A DNA stretch of 64,000 nt, taken from positions 1 to 64,000 of the forward strand of contig JBBQJW010000006.1 in assembly GCA_038326325.1 (NCBI GenBank). Direction: 5' to 3'. The translations under genes were made by a program, and so were the position numbers. Below, piece after piece: positions 46,165-53,989 of the stretch (within the stretch, counting starts at the first letter, position 1; each line of letters begins with the position of its first letter). Below the pieces are notes generated by a model. It did not search any database, was not told the origin of the DNA, and saw only the letters and a program-made list of their open reading frames with translations. The DNA is from UBA10324 sp038326325 (lineage in GTDB: Bacteria; Bacteroidota; Bacteroidia; Chitinophagales; UBA10324).

Positions 46165-46776
46165 ATGATTATTAAGAGTGCTGTATTCAAGGGGAGTTTT
46201 AAAGAAGTGGAACAATGTCCGGAAGGTGTGCTACCTGAGTTTGCGTTTATTGGTCGAAGTAATGTGGGGAAATCGTCGCTCATCAATATGCTGTTGGAGA
46301 AAAAAGATTTAGTGAAAGTTTCAGGAAGACCAGGGAAGACTCAATCGCTTAATCACTTTCTCATCAACGACCGTTTTTATTTTGTTGACTTACCGGGGTA
46401 TGGTTTTGCACAGGTTGCGAAAAAAGAAAAGCACACCTGGAAAAAAATGATTGCCGATTATTTACAGAAGCGCGAGCAACTGATAAACACTTTTGTGCTG
46501 ATTGATTCGCGACACGAGCCTCAGAAAATTGATATTGAATTCATCAATCAATTTGGCGAATGGCAGATTCCTTTTTCTATTGTTTTTACCAAAGCAGATA
46601 AAGTCGGAAAGGAAACGATGAGAAATAACAAACAACTTTTCGAAAATAAATTATTGGAGAGTTGGGAAGTTCTTCCCCCAACATTTATCACATCAGCGGA
46701 AAAACGAGATGGGAGAGATGAGGTATTTAGTTATATCGAAGAATTACTTTCAAAGAAGAAAGAAGAGAAGGTGTAA
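46165..46776 (+). CDS. engB: Ribosome biogenesis GTPase YsxC/EngB
   Basis: EngB is an essential GTPase acting in 50S subunit assembly. From ATG 46165 the protein has 203 residues with G1 GRSNVGKSS, the G2 region GRPGKTQSLN, G3 DLPGYG, G4 TKADK and G5 TSAEKRDG. The stop codon TAA is embedded in an exact dispersed octamer at 46772-46779 (GGTGTAACAGAA), just as in the HIT gene. It converges with the MBL hydrolase 20 bases away. Confidence 0.94.
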   Translation: MIIKSAVFKGSFKEVEQCPEGVLPEFAFIGRSNVGKSSLINMLLEKKDLVKVSGRPGKTQSLNHFLINDRFYFVDLPGYGFAQVAKKEKHTWKKMIADYLQKREQLINTFVLIDSRHEPQKIDIEFINQFGEWQIPFSIVFTKADKVGKETMRNNKQLFENKLLESWEVLPPTFITSAEKRDGRDEVFSYIEELLSKKKEEKV

Positions 46777-46796
46777 CAGAATTCATAATTGACCAT

Positions 46797-47561
46797 TCAC
46801 ATTTCTATTACCAATCCATCATAAGCCAATTCAATTCCCGCAGGGAGATTTGCATTTACTTCATCATGCAATCCTAATCGATGGCTAATGTGGGTGAAAT
46901 AAGTTTTCTCAGCTTTTAATTCTTTCGCCACTATAATGGCCTCTTCCAATGTGAAGTGCGAAATATGCTTTTCATTCTGAAGCGCGTTCAATACCAACAC
47001 TTTCGAACCATAAATTTTCTTCTTCTCTTCTTCCTGAATCTGATTTGCATCAGTGATATAAGTAAAATCACCAAACCGGAAACCAAGCACAGGCATCTTG
47101 TAGTGTAACACTTTTATCGGAACTACTTCAAAACCTTCGACCCTGAAATTTTCATCACCTGTAACAGTATGAAAATTCAATTCCGGTATTCCGGGATAAT
47201 CACTCTTGTGAAAAATGTATGGAAACTCCTGTCGCAATTTTTCCTGGGTGTACTCAGTCGCAAAAACTTCAGTCGGCTTCTTCATGAAATAGTTGAAAGC
47301 ACGAATGTCATCCATGCCCGCTGTGTGGTCTTTGTGACTGTGGGTAAAAATCAATGCGTCAAGTCGCTGAACTTTTTCGCGCAACATCTGCTGACGAAAA
47401 TCGGGACCGCTGTCGACCACAAAAACTTTTCCGTCGCATTCAATCATTACTGACGAGCGAAGGCGATTGTCTTTTTTATTTGTTGAAGTGCAAACGACAC
47501 ATGGACAACTTATAACCGGAACACCCTGCGAAGTGCCTGTGCCGAGAAAAGTAATTTTCAC
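46797..47561 (-). CDS. MBL-fold metallohydrolase (PhnP/YhfI-like)
   Basis: The 254-residue protein starts MKITFLGTGTSQGVPVISC and has a Cys-x-x-Cys pair (CPCVVC) near residue 22, the metal motif HSHKDHTAGMDD, and a C-terminal HISHRLGLHDEV histidine. These features fit the PhnP-like cyclic-phosphodiesterase or RNase Z-related group of metallo-beta-lactamase-fold enzymes; the substrate is not determined. Translation starts at GTG 47561, which overlaps the stop of the upstream 90-residue gene (GTGTGA), so the two are coupled. Confidence 0.85.
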   Translation of the reverse strand: MKITFLGTGTSQGVPVISCPCVVCTSTNKKDNRLRSSVMIECDGKVFVVDSGPDFRQQMLREKVQRLDALIFTHSHKDHTAGMDDIRAFNYFMKKPTEVFATEYTQEKLRQEFPYIFHKSDYPGIPELNFHTVTGDENFRVEGFEVVPIKVLHYKMPVLGFRFGDFTYITDANQIQEEEKKKIYGSKVLVLNALQNEKHISHFTLEEAIIVAKELKAEKTYFTHISHRLGLHDEVNANLPAGIELAYDGLVIEM

Positions 47562-47830
47562 ACAGCTAACTTAGTTTGCTGAAGATTTAAAACGAAGTTG
47601 GCTTCCTTCTCATCAAGTTGTGAGAAATCAATATCCAATTCAGGAATCATTTCTAAAAAAGAGTTGATGCGCGACTCGAGATCAAAATATTTATTGACCA
47701 CAATCACGCGACGATCCTGTAACACACAATAACCGGATTTGAAAGAACCCTTCTCATAACGAATCACATAATTCGATTCCTTTAAAATATTTTCAATTTT
47801 CTGAAGCGATTGCGGAGTGTATTTGAACAT
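47558..47830 (-). CDS. Conserved small hypothetical protein
   Basis: The 90-residue protein begins MFKYTPQSLQKIENILKESN and contains VIRYEKGSFKSGYCVLQDRRVIVVNKYFD. The single cysteine and the basic-acidic balance fit a cytosolic protein. I recognise no domain. Translation is coupled to the MBL hydrolase through an overlapping GTGTGA, so the two probably work together. Confidence 0.75.
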   Translation of the reverse strand: MFKYTPQSLQKIENILKESNYVIRYEKGSFKSGYCVLQDRRVIVVNKYFDLESRINSFLEMIPELDIDFSQLDEKEANFVLNLQQTKLAV

Positions 47831-47920
47831 GTCGTTTTTGAATGATTCAAAGATAGAACCACAGCAAGCGTTGTTACAAGCGAAAGATGTCCATTGTTAG
47901 TTTGTTAATAAGCCATTGTG

Positions 47921-47952
47921 TTTGGCGGTGTCACAGTGCTGAAGTAGGTTTG
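47921..47952 (+). promoter_or_regulatory. Promoter placing transcription start at or near the ATG of 47957
   Basis: TTTG at 47921-47924 and TAGGTTTG at 47945-47952 are separated by 20 bases, an ideal match to the phylum consensus. The ATG is only four bases past the -7 element, so the message could be leaderless. Confidence 0.55.
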
Positions 47953-47956
47953 GCTC

Positions 47957-48577
47957 ATGCAGCGAAAAATTTTATTCATCAGCATTTTTAGTTTCTTTTT
48001 TATTCAGTCAAACGCACAATTCAAGGGAGGTTTTTATGCAGGTATCAACGGCACTCAAGTGGACGGCGACCGCATAGCAGGTTTTTATAAATTGGGATTG
48101 AATGTTTCCGCAGCTATTGAATATCCGTTCGGCGAGCACATGGGTGTATCAATGGAAATTGCTTACACGCAAAAAGGAAGTCAGAGCAAGTGGCAGCAAG
48201 GAGTGCCGCGCTCTTATTTTTTGAAACTCGATTATGTTGAAGTACCACTCATGCTTAATTATCACGACAATAAAAATGTAACACTTGGTGCGGGTGTCGG
48301 TATTAATGCACTTGTTTATGACCGTGAAGAAATTGTGAATTACAATCCATACATGCAAAACACCGCAATCAGAAGTTTAAATAAAACCAATGTTGAGTTT
48401 AAAGCAGGGGGCTCTTATAAATTATCAAATCACTGGTTGATAAATGTGATGTATTCTTATTCCATTACTTCAATCGGATTATCGGATAACAGTCCCTATC
48501 TCAATAAAGGTTTGTATAACAATCTTGTTACTTTCCGGTTAGGTTATATGATTAAAGGAATGGGGCAGAAGAAATAA
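47957..48577 (+). CDS. Outer-membrane beta-barrel protein (PorT-like fold)
   Basis: The 206-residue protein has a signal peptide (ILFISIFSFFFIQSNAQ) and an outer-membrane barrel pattern: FKGGFYAGINGTQVDGD, then AIEYPFGEHMGVSMEIAYTQKGS, then YVEVPLMLNYHDNKNVTLGAGVGI, ending in VTFRLGYMIKGM. It belongs to the broad outer membrane protein beta-barrel group that includes PorT relatives. Unlike the gene at 44702 it has no diagnostic neighbourhood, so only the fold and location are claimed. Confidence 0.78.
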   Translation: MQRKILFISIFSFFFIQSNAQFKGGFYAGINGTQVDGDRIAGFYKLGLNVSAAIEYPFGEHMGVSMEIAYTQKGSQSKWQQGVPRSYFLKLDYVEVPLMLNYHDNKNVTLGAGVGINALVYDREEIVNYNPYMQNTAIRSLNKTNVEFKAGGSYKLSNHWLINVMYSYSITSIGLSDNSPYLNKGLYNNLVTFRLGYMIKGMGQKK

Positions 48578-48580
48578 ATT

Positions 48581-48605
48581 GTTCTTGAAATTTTATTTCA
48601 AGAAC
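48581..48605. terminator. Perfect 10-bp hairpin between convergent genes
   Basis: GTTCTTGAAA pairs with TTTCAAGAAC around a five-base loop. It lies between the barrel gene stop at 48577 and the dioxygenase stop at 48615. There is no T-run on either side, but it may serve both directions. A TGTAACAC variant of the octamer follows directly. Confidence 0.5.
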
Positions 48606-48614
48606 TGTAACACT

Positions 48615-49505
48615 TTACACTTTCTCAATCTTCAACGAAGTCATGGTCAACGAACCGCCAAGCGCTTTGTCGTTGAACAAACTGATTTTTTCATTTTCTT
48701 CTTTTAATGCCAAAGTATAGAGTAACGGAAGATAATGTTCTGGTGTAGGAATGGCGAGATTGAATGCATTGCCCAGTGATTTATAATTTATCAAGGGTTG
48801 ATAGTCGCCGTTGAGAATGTGTTTTTTAATTTTTTCGCTCGCTTCAATCGCCCAATCGTAACCATATTCCGGTTCATTCATTTTATCCCACGCCACCATG
48901 CGCAGATTGTGAACCATGTTTCCGCTTCCAATAATAAGTACTCCTTTTTTTCGTAGCGCAACGAGTTCTTTCGCAAGGTCATAATGATATTGCGCAGGTT
49001 GATTGTAATCGAGACTTAACTGAATAACCGGCACATCAGCATTCGGATATAAACGACTTATCACGCTCCATGCACCATGATCGAGTCCCCATTTATCATC
49101 GAGACCAACTGTGGTTTTATGAATGATACTTTTTGTTTCACCTGCAAGCGAAGGACTTCCTGGTGCAGGATATTGCACATCAAATAACGCTTGAGGGAAT
49201 CCACCGAAGTCGTGAATGGTCTGCGGCTTTTCCATCGCTGTTACAAAAGTTCCGTTCGTTTCCCAATGGGCCGACACGCATAAAATTGCATTTGGCTTCG
49301 GCAATGTTTTTCCAACATTTCGCCACTCTGTTACAAATTCATTTTCTTCAATTGCGTTCATCGGACTGCCGTGACCCATGAACAAAACCGGCATTTGTTC
49401 GGTGTCGCTGAATTGCGATGATATTTTATTTAGTGAATTTAATTTCATGGCTGCTCCTGCAAATGGAATGATTGCTAATGATTGTAAAAATATTTTCCTG
49501 TTCAT
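48615..49505 (-). CDS. ygiD: DODA-type extradiol aromatic ring-opening dioxygenase
   Basis: The 296-residue protein matches the 4,5-DOPA extradiol dioxygenase family: PVLFMGHGSPMNAIE near residue 40, CVSAHWETNGT, HDFGGFPQALFDVQYPAPG, DDKWGLDHGAWSVISRLYP and the IGSGNMVHNLR histidine, giving the zinc or iron ligands of the class. The N-terminus (MNRKIFLQSLAIIPFAGAA) looks like an export or lipid-anchor signal, unusual for this mostly cytosolic enzyme. The natural substrate is unknown. A strong terminator-like hairpin ends about ten bases before its ATG. Confidence 0.85.
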   Translation of the reverse strand: MNRKIFLQSLAIIPFAGAAMKLNSLNKISSQFSDTEQMPVLFMGHGSPMNAIEENEFVTEWRNVGKTLPKPNAILCVSAHWETNGTFVTAMEKPQTIHDFGGFPQALFDVQYPAPGSPSLAGETKSIIHKTTVGLDDKWGLDHGAWSVISRLYPNADVPVIQLSLDYNQPAQYHYDLAKELVALRKKGVLIIGSGNMVHNLRMVAWDKMNEPEYGYDWAIEASEKIKKHILNGDYQPLINYKSLGNAFNLAIPTPEHYLPLLYTLALKEENEKISLFNDKALGGSLTMTSLKIEKV

Positions 49506-49515
49506 GTTTATTCAG

Positions 49516-49548
49516 AAAAACATCCGTGTCCTTTGAGTGACACGGATG
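49516..49548 (-). terminator. Intrinsic terminator or attenuator between yceI and the dioxygenase gene
   Basis: On the minus strand CATCCGTGTC pairs perfectly with GACACGGATG around an eight-base loop and is followed by five T. It would end the transcript of the YceI gene, but the T-run stops ten bases before the dioxygenase ATG (49505), leaving no room for a separate promoter. It could therefore act as an attenuator. Confidence 0.75.
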
Positions 49549-49640
49549 GAGACCAAAAATAATTTACAATTGCCTGATAATTTTCAAACAAATTAACAAA
49601 GAATTTGAACTAAATATTTATTAACTGTTACACTCGTGAT

Positions 49641-50189
49641 TTACGATTTTTTTACAAATTGCACTTCTGCATTGATGCGAACTTCATCGCTCACCATTAC
49701 ACCACCTGTTTCCAATGCCGCATTCCAATTCAAGCCCCATTCTTTGCGACTGATTTTTCCGCTTACTGAAAATGCAACTTTCTCATTTCCCCAGGGGTCA
49801 TTGTTTGTGCCGCCGAATTCAACATCGAGTATTACGACATTGGTAACACCTTTAATGGTGAGTTGACCAGTTAGTTTGTAATTATCACCATCGGTTTTCT
49901 TGAATGATAAACTTTCGAATAGAATTTCTTTGTGATTTTCTACATCAAAAAAGTCTCCCGCTTTTAAATGCCCGTTTCTGGTTTCATCGTTCATATCGAT
50001 TGACGATGCATCAATTGAAAGTTTAATCGGTGCCGTGGTGAAATCTTCTCCGTCAATTTCCGCGATGAATTTTCTGAACTCACCTTTTACATTTGAAATC
50101 ATCAGGTGCCTTACTTTGAAAGTAAGTTCGCTGTGTGTTGGGTCAAGAACCCATTTTGTTTTTGCTGAGGTTGAAATTGTTGTTTCCAT
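49641..50189 (-). CDS. YceI family protein (no signal peptide)
   Basis: The 182-residue protein has the complete YceI pattern: WVLDPTHSELTFKVRHLMISNVKGEF at the start, IDASSIDMNDETRNGHLKAGDFFD, LTIKGVTNVVILDVEF and SRKEWGLNWN. The N-terminus lacks a signal peptide, so it may act in the cytosol, unlike the copies at 32430 and 37254, and is closer to classical YceI. It binds isoprenoid-type lipids in known members. A palindrome resembling an Fnr site lies 92 bases upstream, next to a Crp/Fnr gene. An octamer copy at 49625 lies just past its stop. Confidence 0.88.
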   Translation of the reverse strand: METTISTSAKTKWVLDPTHSELTFKVRHLMISNVKGEFRKFIAEIDGEDFTTAPIKLSIDASSIDMNDETRNGHLKAGDFFDVENHKEILFESLSFKKTDGDNYKLTGQLTIKGVTNVVILDVEFGGTNNDPWGNEKVAFSVSGKISRKEWGLNWNAALETGGVMVSDEVRINAEVQFVKKS

Positions 50190-50280
50190 TTTGTTTGTTG
50201 TTTTAATTTTTTATCAATTTTGATAACGCAAATCTGCAGTCAGCACTATACTTAAAGCGATGACAAATCGTAAAAAAAAC

Positions 50281-50298
50281 CGTTGACAAATGTCAACG
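50281..50298. promoter_or_regulatory. Candidate Crp/Fnr-type operator CGTTGACAAATGTCAACG
   Basis: The sequence contains TTGAC-N4-GTCAA (50283-50296), the same five-four-five geometry as the Fnr box TTGAT-N4-ATCAA, within eight-base inverted arms. It lies between the YceI start and the end of a Crp/Fnr gene, so autoregulation or control of YceI is likely. No -7 element was identified between it and the YceI start. Confidence 0.55.
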
Positions 50299-50360
50299 AA
50301 ATGGTGTTTAACAACAGTGTCCTCAGCGAGTGACTCTGTTGAAGACAAATGATAAGGGGT

Positions 50361-50945
50361 CTACTTTTTCATTGTCTGGCTTCGAACACGACTAAGTGTT
50401 TCCTTCGTTATACCAAGATAAGAAGCAATTATATGTTGCGGAAAGCGCTGTAAAAATTCAGGATAATTTTTTTCTAAATCAGCGTAGCGCTGTTCGACTG
50501 ATAAACTGATTGAAGCGTTCACTCTGTTCAGTAAAGCAAAAGCGTGCCGTTCATCTAACACTCTCGACATTTCCATCATAGCGGGAATTGATTTGAGTTC
50601 GTCATTGAAATCGTTTTTGGTAACAAGCAATGCGTCAGTTTCTTCCCATGCGTCAATAAAATATTTAGAGGGAGTTTGAGTTGAAAAACTTTCGCGATCG
50701 CCTGCCCACCAGTTTTCTATGCTCAAACGAATCATGTGTTCACCACCTTTTCCGTCAACACTGTATTGACGCATCGCGCCTTTCACAATAAATGCGAGTT
50801 GATTGCACACTTCTCCTTCCTGCAAAAAAAATTGCCTCTTCCTGAATTTCTTCGGGGTGAATGATTTTTTAATTATTTCCAAATCACTTTCAGTAAGCGG
50901 TGTTACAGCGTGATTACTGATATACTTAATTAACGATTCGTGCAT
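50361..50945 (-). CDS. Crp/Fnr family transcription regulator
   Basis: The 194-residue protein has the cyclic nucleotide-binding-like barrel at residues about 20-120 (FTPKKFRKRQFFLQEGEVCNQ, FIVKGAMRQYSVDGKGGEHM) and a C-terminal winged helix ending QHIIASYLGITKETLSRVRSQ, the recognition helix of the Crp/Fnr family. It lacks the N-terminal cysteine cluster of Fnr, so oxygen sensing through iron-sulfur is not supported. The TTGAC-N4-GTCAA palindrome follows its stop and precedes the YceI gene. Confidence 0.88.
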   Translation of the reverse strand: MHESLIKYISNHAVTPLTESDLEIIKKSFTPKKFRKRQFFLQEGEVCNQLAFIVKGAMRQYSVDGKGGEHMIRLSIENWWAGDRESFSTQTPSKYFIDAWEETDALLVTKNDFNDELKSIPAMMEMSRVLDERHAFALLNRVNASISLSVEQRYADLEKNYPEFLQRFPQHIIASYLGITKETLSRVRSQTMKK

Positions 50946-51026
50946 TGCGGTTTATAAAAAAACAGTTTACAAATTTAGTCGCCTTAATTAAGGCAAGTAG
51001 TAACAATTGGAATTCAATTGAAAAAA

Positions 51027-52070
51027 TTAATTCTCGATTTCAAACAAAACTCCGCCAACATTGCCGGGCGGTTTTTTATTTAAGTGCCTATAAGATTTAT
51101 CGGTCGCTTCGCGCCCGCGAGGAGTGCGTTTTAAGTAACCCTCCTGAATAAGAAAAGGTTCGTATACTTCTTCAATAGTTCCGGCTTCTTCACCACAGGC
51201 GGTTGCAATGGTAGTGATGCCAACAGGTCCGCCCTTGAATTTATCAATGATGCAGGAGAGAATCCTGTTGTCCATTTCATCCAAACCATGTTCATCCACA
51301 TTCAACGCTTTCAAACCGTACTTCGCGATTTCCAAATCAATTTTTCCATTGCCTTTCACTTGAGCGAAATCCCGTACTCTCCGTAACAGCGCGTTCGCAA
51401 TTCGCGGAGTACCGCGACTGCGACCTGCAATTTCTGTTACAGCATCTTTCGCAATCGGCGTATTTAAAATATCAGACGAACGAACAATAATTTTATCCAG
51501 CACTTCCGAAGTGTAATATTCCAACCTGGAAGTAATTCCGAATCGTGAACGCAAAGGCGATGACAATAAACCCGAACGGGTGGTCGCTCCAACCAATGTG
51601 AAAGGATTTAAGTTAAGTTGAATGCTGCGTGCATTGGGTCCGCTGTCGAGCATAATGTCAATCTTATAATCTTCCATCGCCGAATACAAATATTCTTCGA
51701 CAACGGTTGAGAGGCGATGAATTTCATCAATGAACAAAACATCGCGCTCACCAAGATTGGTTAACAATCCGGCAAGGTCAGCGGGTTTTTCCAAAACTGG
51801 CCCAGAAGTAATTTTAATATTCACTCCCAACTCGTGTGCGATGATGTGGGACAAAGTTGTTTTACCCAAACCGGGCGGGCCGTGTAACAGTACATGATCG
51901 AGCGCTTCTCCGCGTTGCTTCGCCGCTTTGATGAATACTTTTAAGTTGTCAACTATCTGCGGCTGCCCCATAAATTCCTTGAACTCAGCCGGACGAAGAA
52001 CTTTTTCAATTTCTTTTTCTGCTGCGTTAAGCAACTCTTTTTCGGGTTCGAGATTTGGATTGCGCGACAT
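51027..52070 (-). CDS. ruvB: Holliday junction branch-migration helicase RuvB
   Basis: RuvB is the hexameric AAA+ motor of RuvAB that drives branch migration. The 347-residue protein has Walker A HGPPGLGKTTLSHII, Walker B LFIDEIHRLS, the sensor ATTRSGLLSSPLRSRFG and the winged-helix C-terminus with QEGYLKRTPRGREAT. The Leu-Leu-His immediately before Walker A is encoded by the octamer CTG TTA CAC (51883). Octamers also occur at 51434. Confidence 0.97.
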   Translation of the reverse strand: MSRNPNLEPEKELLNAAEKEIEKVLRPAEFKEFMGQPQIVDNLKVFIKAAKQRGEALDHVLLHGPPGLGKTTLSHIIAHELGVNIKITSGPVLEKPADLAGLLTNLGERDVLFIDEIHRLSTVVEEYLYSAMEDYKIDIMLDSGPNARSIQLNLNPFTLVGATTRSGLLSSPLRSRFGITSRLEYYTSEVLDKIIVRSSDILNTPIAKDAVTEIAGRSRGTPRIANALLRRVRDFAQVKGNGKIDLEIAKYGLKALNVDEHGLDEMDNRILSCIIDKFKGGPVGITTIATACGEEAGTIEEVYEPFLIQEGYLKRTPRGREATDKSYRHLNKKPPGNVGGVLFEIEN

Positions 52071-52084
52071 GGTGTTGTGGGTTT

Positions 52085-52092
52085 CAAAAGTA
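52085..52092 (-). promoter_or_regulatory. TAnnTTTG element ahead of ruvB
   Basis: Read leftward, TACTTTTG matches the -7 consensus and ends 14 bases before the ruvB ATG. No TTG at the usual upstream spacing was found. The 199-base gap to 52269 shows nothing else. Confidence 0.4.
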
Positions 52093-52269
52093 AATGAAAA
52101 TCGTTTTGAATAAATTTTGATTACTCACAACAAATATTTTTGATGAGGACACTATTTATTTACTCACAATCGTTATTCGGAAAGATTTTTGATTAACGAA
52201 AACGGTTCACATAATTTAGCCCCTGCAAAAACGAAGATTCACAGGCATTGTTGAATCTGAATTAACAAT

Positions 52270-53529
52270 ATGCGTAAAAAACTTTTTCTCTTAACTGTTA
52301 CACTTCTTCTTACAGCGCGCTTTGCATTTGCTTCTATGATTTTAATTCCGATGGATTTGAAGCAAGAGCAACATCTTAAAGCTTATGGAATAGCATATTG
52401 GGTTTTGGAACATCAGATCACAGTAGATTGGTTGTTGAATTATCGTGGCGGCAGTTTCGCTTTCCCCTACGCAAAAATTTTTGAAGATGAGTGTGTGGTG
52501 CGTGGTGTGAGTTATGAAGTGACGCCGGATGCGAAGTATGCATCGATTGTAACAGAAATAGAAAATCCGGAAGTAAATGAAGATGTAGTGAAATTGGAGA
52601 AGGCGCCAAAGATCGCCGTGTACTCACCTAAAAATAAATTGCCGTGGGATGATGCTGTAACAATGGTTTTAACTTACGCTGAAATTCCATACGATTTAAT
52701 TTATGACGATGATGTGCTCGAAGGAAAACTCCCTTTGTACGATTGGCTTCACCTTCATCACGAAGATTTTACAGGTCAGTATGGAAAGTTTTATGCTCAG
52801 TTCGGAACCCAGCCTTGGTACAAAGAAGACCAACAAAAGCAGGAAGAAATGGCGAAGAAGTGGGGCTACGCGAAGGTGTCACAGTTGAAATTAGCTGTGG
52901 CAAAAAAATTCAGAGACTATGTTGCAGGTGGCGGGTTTTTATTTGCCATGTGTTCTGCAACTGATTCGTACGACATTGCACTCGCTGCTGATGGAGTTGA
53001 CATTTGCGGTAATGTGTATGATGGTGACCCCATGGATGCGAGTGCTCAATCGAAACTTGATTACAATAAATGTTTTGCGTTTGAGAATTTTAAAATCGTG
53101 ACGAATCAAATGGAGTATGAGTTCAGTGATATTGATGCAACTGCTCCGCGTCCGCAAATGAATGATGATTATTTTACTCTATTTGATTTCTCTGCGAAGT
53201 ATGATCCCGTTCCAACCATGTTGTGTCAGGATCACACAAAAACCATTAAGGGTTTCATGGGACAGACTACCGATTTCAGAGAGAAATATATTAAGTCTGA
53301 TGTGCTGGTAATGGGAGAATACAAAGCATTTGGTATGGCGCGATACATACATGGAACATTCGGAAATGGCATGTGGACTTTTTATGGCGGTCACGATCCT
53401 GAAGATTATCAGCATATGGTTTATGATCCACCGACTGATTTATCGCTTCATCCGAATTCACCGGGCTATCGTTTGATATTGAATAATGTGTTATTTCCCG
53501 CAGCGAAAAAGAAACACCAGAAAACCTGA
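52270..53529 (+). CDS. Exported conserved Bacteroidota protein (often mislabelled asparagine synthetase B)
   Basis: The 419-residue protein has a signal peptide (LFLLTVTLLLTARFAFA) and a conserved pattern: MILIPMDLKQEQHLKAYGIAYW, then NYRGGSFAFPY, IAVYSPKNKLPWDDAVTMVLTYAEIPY, FRDYVAGGGFLFAMCSATDSYDIALAADG, and GTFGNGMWTFYGGHDPEDY near the end. The GGGFLFAMCSA stretch resembles the nucleophile elbow of class I glutamine amidotransferase folds. Homologues are commonly annotated asparagine synthetase B, but the N-terminal nucleophile Cys and the synthetase domain of that enzyme are absent. It overlaps the next gene by one base. Confidence 0.7.
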   Translation: MRKKLFLLTVTLLLTARFAFASMILIPMDLKQEQHLKAYGIAYWVLEHQITVDWLLNYRGGSFAFPYAKIFEDECVVRGVSYEVTPDAKYASIVTEIENPEVNEDVVKLEKAPKIAVYSPKNKLPWDDAVTMVLTYAEIPYDLIYDDDVLEGKLPLYDWLHLHHEDFTGQYGKFYAQFGTQPWYKEDQQKQEEMAKKWGYAKVSQLKLAVAKKFRDYVAGGGFLFAMCSATDSYDIALAADGVDICGNVYDGDPMDASAQSKLDYNKCFAFENFKIVTNQMEYEFSDIDATAPRPQMNDDYFTLFDFSAKYDPVPTMLCQDHTKTIKGFMGQTTDFREKYIKSDVLVMGEYKAFGMARYIHGTFGNGMWTFYGGHDPEDYQHMVYDPPTDLSLHPNSPGYRLILNNVLFPAAKKKHQKT

Positions 53530-53984
53530 TGAAGATTTTTTTAGTTGCTCTTTTATTTTTTATCGGTACAAATTCTTTTGCGCAAAATTGTTTAGATAAC
53601 AAAGCAAAGAATCAATTGAGTTCAATACAGAGTCTGAATGGTGATTATGAAACCAATTGGAAGAAAACTGTAACACTCACTTCAGGCAAATCTGTTTCTA
53701 ATGAAATAAAAGTGGAAGGTGATGAGCAATACATTATTGTTTTAGTGTGTAACAGTAGCGCAAAAGGTTGCGGACTTGAGTTGCAGGACCAAAGTGGAAC
53801 TCAACTCAATTATGTAATTAATTATTCAGGTGCAGAAAATTATTATGCCACTATCGAATTCGATGTGGAGTTAAACAGCACTTATCATGTGGTGTGTAAT
53901 TCAACTTCGTCGTGCTGTGCTCAACTTATATTACTGAGTAAGGTGAATGAAGATGAAGATGAGAAAACAAAAAGGAAATATTAA
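53529..53984 (+). CDS. Small exported protein of unknown function
   Basis: The 151-residue protein has a signal peptide (IFLVALLFFIGTNSFAQ) and a Cys-containing domain: NCLDNKAKNQL, VLVCNSSAKGCGLEL, VVCNSTSSCCAQLI. The six cysteines suggest periplasmic disulfides. It ends with a charged EDEDEKTKRKY. I recognise no family. Its ATG overlaps the TGA of the previous gene, so it is likely coexpressed with the exported protein there. Confidence 0.7.
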   Translation: MKIFLVALLFFIGTNSFAQNCLDNKAKNQLSSIQSLNGDYETNWKKTVTLTSGKSVSNEIKVEGDEQYIIVLVCNSSAKGCGLELQDQSGTQLNYVINYSGAENYYATIEFDVELNSTYHVVCNSTSSCCAQLILLSKVNEDEDEKTKRKY

Positions 53985-53989
53985 TTTCT

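Noticed and set aside
51049..51079. GC-rich hairpin followed by a T-run, resembling a terminator on the + strand
   Set aside because: It lies inside the ruvB coding end on the opposite strand and no + strand gene reads into it.
52270..53529. Annotation as asparagine synthetase B
   Set aside because: The protein is exported and lacks the N-terminal nucleophile cysteine and the ATP-pyrophosphatase synthetase domain.
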